Shown in pieces: positions 56,236-64,000 of a DNA stretch of 64,000 bases. Position 1 is the stretch's first letter; each line of letters starts with the position of its first letter. The position numbers and the translations under genes were made by a program. The stretch is from Pholis gunnellus (taxonomy: Eukaryota; Chordata; Actinopteri; Perciformes; Pholidae), in assembly GCA_910591455.2 (NCBI GenBank), contig OU342805.1:28210766-28274765 (forward strand), given 5' to 3'. The notes beneath the pieces are model-generated. The model worked only from the letters and a program-made list of their open reading frames with translations. It ran no database searches and had not been told where the DNA came from.

Positions 56236-57193
56236 CTCACCCAGCATAAGCTATTTATAATGACACCAGTAGCGTCATCCTTTCCTCTCTTAAGCGATAA
56301 AAGCGCACACACACGTAAATTGACATGCACTAATTTATTGGCGCTAAGGATTCAAAGTGGATAAACTGTCGCCACAGGTTATTTATGGCTCAGAAAAGGG
56401 CTGAGCTGGTACTTTTTGTATAATGAACCCAGTCACTGACTAGCCCAGTATTTAACTAGCTCAATCATACAAGAAAGATTTAAGTGTGTGAAGTGTTTAA
56501 TTAATGAATACTCAATAGAAATACAAGAAGACCCCTTTTCTGCAACCTGTTTTAAGATAAAGACTTTTTAAAGATGTAAAACACTTTACAGAGTGGGCAA
56601 ATTAAACCCACATTGAACATATTTTGAATTATTTGTCACATTTCAAATAACGATTCAGTAATTGTGGGTTCCCTGTGCGGGGTTAAGTTTGCCAACCATG
56701 AACCTCAGCGTCACTGGTCTCGACTATAAGTCTGTTATTTTACACAAATTAGCGTAGCTGCTAGCAGACTTGTTCCTACTCATAGCTTTTATACTCTTAA
56801 CACTGCGTTGAAATGAAACAAGTTCTGACAGGCTGTTATGTTACGAAGAATATCTCACACACACACACGAGGGAGAGTCGCTGACTGAGATTACTCTAAA
56901 CAGCGAGTCGCTTAAAGGCTCTGAAAAGTTTGGTGTTATTCACAAAACATTCGGAGCTGTGTCGCCTACATCAACGTGTTTGGAATATTGCCTTTATCGC
57001 AACATTAATTAATATTTATTTTGTCATATGTATCAAAATTATACCGGCATCATCATGATCTATATGATGTGGCACACCCCTAACGTCAGCTAAACTTTAT
57101 ATTCGTCCGTAAGCTAGTCCGTAAATAAAGTCTTAGAACTTTGTTTGAATTAGATTTTTGATATGTTTGACATTTATGGATAAAGTGGTAAAG

Positions 57194-57229
<36 letters not shown>

Positions 57230-58585
57230 GGCTTGCCGAACCAATGGTTTAACCGTAGGTTCCTCTTGTAGTAACAGCTGTTGTTTGTCACGTGAGTCTC
57301 TGCAGTTTGTTTCTTTAAAAGCCAGCCTACAGTTTCCCTTTGCTCTAATGGATTGAAACACTTTGTTGTTTTCACCTGAATTGTTCCGCGTTGTGACTGA
57401 GAGCGTGGAGATCTGCATACCACTTAGGGAAAATGTCAGTGGAAACTTGTGTTTTACTGCACATATTGACACTTTCTGAAGGCTTTTTATTTGTCAGTTT
57501 TCACCTCCATCATGTCTTTGAGTGATAAGTGTGCACTGGAGGGAAACTGGTGCGATTGGTCGCGTCCTGTGATTGATGAACCAATCAGTCGGCTCAGTGA
57601 TCCAGCAGATTGCTTTATTATTGATGTTATCTTTCTGTACATCAGAGCAGAGGCCAGCGAGTCTACTGTAAGACTGGAAGAGGTCCCACCAAGATCCCTC
57701 ACTCTTGGATCACTGGAACTTCTTAGACTCAACTGGAGCTGCTGGGAAACAAATCACAACACGATGACATCATGTCTTTTACATTTGGTCAGTTTTATTG
57801 TTTTGCAGCCAGACTGAAATGTGATTTAAGGATTGAGACTTATAACGCTGTGATTACATGCTACGTACTGTAGCTTGCTGATCTCACAGCCTCCCTCTGG
57901 GACCGTTGCCTTGACACATCGACTACTGCGAAGGAAGGATGAACTAATTGACACGAGCACAGCTGGTGGGATGAATATCTGAAGGGCTCTGAGAGGAAAT
58001 AATGAAGTGTTCTTATTTAAGCAGCAGCCACACCATCACGGGAAGGTCAGATCAGACCCAGCTGCTCCTCTCTTAACCCTGGAGGTCCTGGGACCTCCTT
58101 TCAGGAACTACTGTAAGAGAAGAGATCCAGAGAGCTCAACCAGAAGACAGACAGTTGCTCAGACAGATCAGATGTCAGTGCTTTGTCATTTTACTGGCGC
58201 TTAACTTCTTCCTTTCTCCGTAACAAATAGTATTTGTCGATAAGACTCCAGGAGTCCATCACCACATATTTTCAGTGTATAGTTCTTTTAAAAAAAAAAT
58301 CATTATTGCTTCAGAAACCATATGTGAAGCACAGCTGAAGTCTTTTTACATCCCATGAATACAAGACAAACACGATGTAAACATGCTCGTGGTCCCAAAT
58401 GTTGGCTGTAAGCTGTTTTTTGCAGTCCTTGATGAGATGTTGGATGCATTGGCCAACTGTTTTTGGGGAATTACGAAGCTTTTAAAAAAAATGAAGCTAT
58501 ATATTTGTGAGCTGTTTTTTTTTTAAGTGAAGCCTGATGTTGCCTTACTCCTAAAAGGATAATCTCAGATAGCGAGGCCCACAGC

Positions 58586-58690
58586 TCATTGATCAAACAC
58601 TAGTATCGGATCGGTAGTGGGTATAGGCCGATACCCAAAGCCCAGGTATCGGTATCAAGACTTGGAAGAAGTCTGATCGGTGCATCCATA
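58586..58690. repeat. Dispersed TATCGG repeat (copy 2)
   Basis: Contains GATCAAACACTAGTATCGGA, GGCCGATACCCAAAGCCCAG and TCTGATCGGTGCATCC in the same order as the copy in the HIPK-like intron (9330-9790), but lacks that copy's middle. Confidence 0.6.
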
Positions 58691-61600
58691 ATTTGAATGC
58701 AGCAATCGACCCCTCAGACACTTCTAAACAGCAGTCAGTCAGCCGGTGGTGTGCTCAGGCAGATAGCCGGTTAAACCAGATTTATAACTCACAGTGGAGA
58801 TCTCTGTCATCCAGCTGTATCACTTAGTCATCCAGTCATTCATTTATCCATCGTGTGTGTGTGTGCGTACACTAAATATTCAAATGCGGCAGATCAGAAC
58901 ATGTTTATTGTTCACAAGGAAGTAGTTGTAAAACGTCAGAACTACGAGATACGGGACACTGATCTATGAAAAGCACTTTTTGGGGTTTTCATGAAACAAC
59001 CAGGGTTTAGCGATTGTTGCAAGAAAAGGTAAATAGAATATTAATCCAGGCTGCTTGTCAAATTATGGTTTGGGTCCAGCAAAATGGCTGAGTTTGTTAA
59101 ATACTATCAGGTTAGCTGATGGTTAGACGGTAAAATACTGCATCGTCGTGCATCCTGCTTCATTAATACCCAGCTGGTGAGGGAACATTCTGCTGCATAA
59201 AGTGTTGCAGCGCTGCATGAAACGACGGTGAAGCTAAATCTGTCCTCTCTTGTTTCCCTGCTTGTGGCCCACATGTCTCGTGCAACGCCTCACATCAGGC
59301 CATCTGCAGCATTGTTCTGCGGGCCGATGTCACGTTTTTGGGTCAGCCCTCTGTGGAGGATTCAGAGTAGAGAGAAGTGAAAAGAGTGCCGGGGAAGCTC
59401 TGACTTTAATTACAGTTTGAACAGGTGTAAATACCTGTCAGCAAGTAGAAACCTGTGCAGAGGGATTATCCCTCCTGCTGGTTAAAAAGCAATCATGTCG
59501 TTTTATATTTGTAGTGTTTTCTTTTTGTACTTTTTATAAATGTTCCATGCTCAGTTATGTACATATTAGCTGTTACTGTAAGTGAGAACATCAGCTGCTG
59601 TTTGATTCCACTGTGATGGGAATTAAGTGCAATGTACTGCTATGGAACTATGGTTCATCATTTATACATTTTACTCAGATTTTAATTTCTTAAAGTCAGT
59701 AAAATGTTGCGTTTTTAATTTCTTGGTCAGTGCAGCTAGCATGTGTTGCTAATACTTAGCATGTTCAGTGAAGCTGTGACAGGTTTTATGAAATACAAAT
59801 TACCATTTCAACGTTTGTGTAAAATGTAAATACATTAAGTCTGTAATGATCTGTCCCACCTTAAAGCTCATTGTATTGGAGCAGCAGGCCGAGTCTTGTG
59901 CTGCTGTGGGAGTTTCTGTAAAATGTCTCTCTGGTGTGTTGAATGCCTTGTTGCCTTTTAGCAAAGCGGTGTTTCCTCGAGGGTACGGAGCAGCCAGCCA
60001 ATGGGGGAAGAGTAACCAGCTAGACCAACTAAAGACAAACTTTATTACAGTTGAATATTTATTTTATTATCTACACATATCACAACCTTTGTCTGAACAT
60101 TGAACTCTTCTGGAAATGTTTTTATCCGCAAATTTGACAAACAGTTTGCTTATTATTTTACAAAAAGGAGCTTGCTAACGCTAATAATAATCATGATAAT
60201 AAACATGGATATTAATAATCATCATAGCCTGGACTACCAGTTTTCTCTGCTGTTGCACACTTAAACCAGCTGATGCTAATTTAATCAGCTGATTCATTTT
60301 CCACTGCTTAGGGCCAATAAACCGATGGATTTAGGACACAGGCAGCGACACTCTTCTTATACTTGTTCCCTAACTACCTAGTTATTTAAAACTTAATGAT
60401 GATGAATATCGCTCAGTGCTTCTCATGGATGACTTTAGGATTTAATTAGAATTAAATGAAATACTTATGTACAGTATATGACCATTGTAATAAAGTTTTA
60501 AGTTTATTCGGCAGCCTGCACTTATAGAAAGCTCTGCAATGTTTTTTAAGATTAGGCTGCTTTTACAATAATTTGGGCAAATGATGTATTGGTTCTCATT
60601 TGTGTAAAAGGTTAAAGCTCTATTAGCATGTTTTGATCCTGAAACAGTTAAGCAGACAGGTTTCCCTTTTCCTTCTCTTGTGTTTTTAGGTATTAAAATA
60701 TGTAATGCTAACACCTAAGTTAGCATTACAGGCTAAAAGATGAATCCTTTATGACTTTGTTAATAACACGTCCTCCACTCTTGTGCCACCTTTTCATTGG
60801 TGTCACCACTTCAGTCTCTGATGTGTACCACACGTTACAGCCTGGCATGTCCTTGTAATGAGGTGGTGTTGATTTAAGGACTTTAATGGTTGTTCATGCA
60901 GCCATCGGACCAGAGTGTTGACATCGTATTACTACAGCAACTCATTTCCCAGCATCCTTTTATCACACTGACAATGCTATTATCAGTGTAGTTGTTGGGT
61001 TATAATGAGAACGCACACACACACCTACAGTAGATGAGTCATTAGATGGCTGGAGGCTTCAGGTGAGGACAGATATTCACAGGGTCCAGAATTAGCATCC
61101 TACTTCACTGCGAACTCTCATCACTACAACACATAAATGTGGTTGTCCACGTTTAGTTTTGCAGCGTTTCACTTTTTAAATGAACGCGGCTCGCTGTCCA
61201 CCATTTACGCTTACTTTATCTGGCCTCAGGCTGGCTACCACAGAGGGAAGTTCTGCAAGTCTGTGGCGACACAATGGCAGAGAAGATGGAGCTAAAGGAG
61301 GGTAGTTGGTTTGTGATGAAGATAACCAGAGAGCTGATCAGTCACGTCAACCAGGAAGCCGGTGGACGGCCGCGCTGACTGCAGAGCAGGGCTGTTGTCT
61401 TGAGTATCGGTTCTCCGCGGCATGATAATGACCTCCAATGTGAATACCAACACAAGCACAGGAACGCTGTGACACGCAGACAGGACACCGCTCTGTCGCT
61501 CGCTTTATGTCTGTAGTGAGAAGGAATAAGACGCTGGAAAACTCAGCTCTGGTGTTGTGCATGTGTGTGTTCAGTGATAGCAACGCTGCACCCAAACACT

Positions 61601-63476
61601 GCAGCAGGACGCCATGATGGAGCGTTAGAAGAGAGGGAGAGAGGGGGCGTCTTTGGGAATCTCACAGTTCACATTCAAAACTCATTTCTTGATTCAGTGA
61701 ATGTAAACCTGTGTCCACTGAACTGCAGTATCAAACATAACTGACAGTTAAGATAACTAGTCTTGATGGAGGTCACAGATATTCATAAAGGAGATAATAG
61801 CAGATTAATCTGGAATAAGGGTTCGTAAATATGAGAGAGAAGGTGAGAGAAAGGACTACGATATGCATTTTCACATTCTAATTTGTCGAGTATAGTGAGA
61901 ACAGGAACAACAATGTTAAAGTCAATATATTGTTGTTTTTTAAGCTAACATTTATTCCTGACTCCTTTTATAGCTTTCATTTTCTAATATTAAGCTAAAT
62001 TATCCCACTTATCAATTAGTTTAAAGCTCACTAGAGTATGGCTCGCACATCGTGGGCTTGACCCATACACTGGATATCATAAATTAATAACGATTAATAT
62101 TCAACCGTTTTGTGTTACGCTAGCTAACGTTATTAGCATCCTACCTCAAAGTTGTTGTTGATCTTAATTGGATTCCGCTGTGAGTGAGGTCTCCATCTGT
62201 TCGTTTCGTACAAATGAACACTTGTTTAATGTGCTCTTAACTCTTCGGACTCGCAGTGAAGTGACTAATAGAATATTCTTCAGCTGGTACAATACAAGCA
62301 GCCACTGGTGAGGACGTCAAGGGTCAGAGGTCACTACAGTAGATGGAGAGAGATGAGCTAGAGGCAGGTTTTTATAATTTATTCATACAAGATGCTTTTT
62401 AGAGATCTTGTGACTCTTTTCTGCTCGTCTTATTGGCTGCTAAATCAGTGAAAGTATCCGGTGAAACATTCAGATGAGATTATCCGGCCCGGGAGGAAGG
62501 TTGTCGTCAAAAAGCCAGAAGAACCGGTTGACCAGAATAAACTTCGGTCAACGGGTGAGTCGGGTTTAATCTACCAACCGATGAAGCAACTCATCCAGCG
62601 GCTTCAGCTTTTCAACACTTCCTCAGACAGGAAGGAGGAAGCTGTCGACACAAACGGCCTGTTATGAGCTCGTTGTTAGAAAAGTTACTTTACTCATGAA
62701 GCCATTAAGGAATACGGCTTGTGTTGAATTTACCTTCTTTGTAATTGACAGAAATGAAACTGGAGAGATTCAGAAACCTTTGCGTCATTTAATAAAACAT
62801 GATATTACCTTTTTTGTAAAAGATAAATATAACAACTGCAGCTGAACATTATCCAGCGTTTTAGGAAGGTTTTTATTCTCTAGATGTCTGTTCAGCTTCC
62901 AAATACGGACAGATATTTTATTCATACAAATTTCATATTTCTTTGCCAAGATTTGATACACAACAGAGTTAAATGTCCTAGAAAAATACATTTTAAGGCA
63001 TTTTTGCCTTAATTGGATATGTTCTATTGAGAAGGAAAGGAATGTTTTATTTCAGTGTTTAATCTAAACGTTAACGTGTCAAAAATACACCAGACGTTGA
63101 AAGAGCTCGAGTCCAAAACCCAGAGAAATATAGTTTGTATTGATATAAATAACAATCCTCACGTTTTAGAAGATGGAACCAGATGTTTGATTAATCACTT
63201 AAATCATTAATCGATAGTCAAAATTGTTGACTATTAATTTTCTGTCTTTTGACTGATATTTAGTTGAAGAGTTTTTCTTGCAAGCTCTAATTTTAAATCA
63301 TATTAATACATACTAAAAGATGAGTTACTGTCTGTTGTGCACTTTCTCTCTCTCTCTCTCTCCCCCTCTCTCCCTCCCCCTCCTCCCTCCAGACCACTAA
63401 AGTGACAGAGCTGAAAATAGGCAGCAGAAATCTGTAGCCTGAAACACTGTATCAGGCCAGCACTCACCTTTCAAGG

Positions 63477-63518
<42 letters not shown>

Positions 63519-63884
63519 CGTTCTGCAGGAATACGCTCACGTGCTCTCTGATGAATATATAAATCCCTCTTTCTGTTTGCCAGTAGCAGCAAACGGCCTC
63601 TTTTTGGAAACGGTGGCAGGAGTCCAAGCTCCAGTCGGCTGCTCTCTCTCCGTCCACAGCCTCTCTCACATCCACTGTCACCGGGAAAGGCTCTGCCAAG
63701 AAGCACACAGAGTTAAATAAAATCTTACCCTCAATGAGATAACAAGACGGCGTTAACGACGTGTATCAAGCCATCTCTCACCGCGTTCCTCTGACTTCTG
63801 GCTCATGTGGAAGTTGACAAATAGCTCGTGATCACCGCAGCACTGTCCAAAAAATGGGTCCATCATATTTGAACGGGAGAATCT

Positions 63885-64000
63885 TTGTAGCTCCGTGGGG
63901 GGAGCGGGTCGTCCTTTTTAAAACCACAAGGTTGGCGGTCCAATTCCTGACACCTCAAGTGTCCTTGAGCGAGACATGGAACCCTAGGTTGCTCCCCCCC
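63885..64000. repeat. Partial fish SINE-like repeat at the window edge
   Basis: Phrases AACCACAAGGTTGGCGGTCC and GTGTCCTTGAGCGAGACATG are typical of a common teleost short interspersed repeat; it runs off the window end. Confidence 0.45.

Larger units (their letters stand above)
55264..64000 (+). other. slmap: slmap intron 1 (no further exon found)
   Basis: I searched for the next FHA segment (FYLQDTKSSNGTF) and did not see it, so the intron is longer than 8.7 kb. Contents: a GT tract (56175-56227), CA tract (57196-57226), the TATCGG repeat copy 2 (58586-58690), a DR1 motif GGGTCAGAGGTCA (62321-62333), a CT tract (63345-63390), a CA tract (63480-63515), and at the end a fish-SINE-like phrase (CACAAGGTTGGCGGTCCAAT, about 63926). 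Confidence 0.65.

Noticed and set aside
62461..62667. 68-codon frame KHSDEIIRPGRKVVVKKPEE-type in slmap intron 1
   Set aside because: Protein-like composition but no match known to me, non-ATG start and no splice sites. Left as unexplained.
63397..63708. 103-codon minus-strand frame AEPFPVTVDVREAVDGERAA-type
   Set aside because: Preceded by a plausible acceptor but runs into a CA repeat and matches no family known to me; no partner exon was found.

Overview
This is vertebrate nuclear DNA, almost certainly from a ray-finned (teleost) fish. Genes are split into many short GT-AG exons, introns are compact (0.1-4 kb), long CA/GT microsatellites are very abundant, and fish-type MITE and SINE-like repeats are scattered throughout. 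There are no operons, CRISPR arrays or bacterial features. Only GT-AG exons that keep frame and match known families were called genes.

Layout. 1-4250: first exon of a minus-strand gene, probably il17rd, with its promoter just to the right; the rest of that gene lies off the left edge. 7535-11978 (+): a compact HIPK-like protein kinase gene of ten exons, about 510 aa. 13050-22050 (+): complete appl1, 22 exons; the spliced product is 709 aa, the same length as I recall for human APPL1. 26814-31414 (+): a secreted pentraxin-domain protein with a Thr/Pro-rich repeat segment and a very basic tail; a frameshifted relic of a YqaJ-type fish repeat-derived gene sits in its last intron. 36414-48796 (-): complete dennd6a, 19 exons, 602 aa. 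55066-55263 (+): first coding exon of slmap (start of its FHA domain); the window ends inside the next intron.

The order and orientation il17rd(-) appl1(+) dennd6a(-) slmap(+) match human 3p14.3. The human genes between them (HESX1, ASB14, DNAH12, PDE12, ARF4) were not seen, and the HIPK-like and pentraxin genes are extra. The conserved genes act largely at membranes and in signalling: Sef/IL17RD (FGF and IL-17 signalling), APPL1 (Rab5 endosomes, adiponectin receptor and Akt), DENND6A (Rab14 exchange factor on recycling endosomes) and SLMAP (STRIPAK/Hippo). They are neighbours by ancestry, not an operon.

The most notable non-coding signal is that 14 splice junctions in three genes lie on or within about 16 nt of CA/GT repeats. 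All seven affected acceptors carry the GT (UG in RNA) orientation in the sense strand. Other notable items are a hAT MITE with a perfect 8-bp target duplication nested in an older repeat, a TA-flanked MITE, duplicated CRE-like sites upstream of dennd6a, recurrent DR1 (AGGTCA-N-AGGTCA) motifs, and a HIPK-like kinase with proline where HIPKs carry the activation-loop tyrosine.
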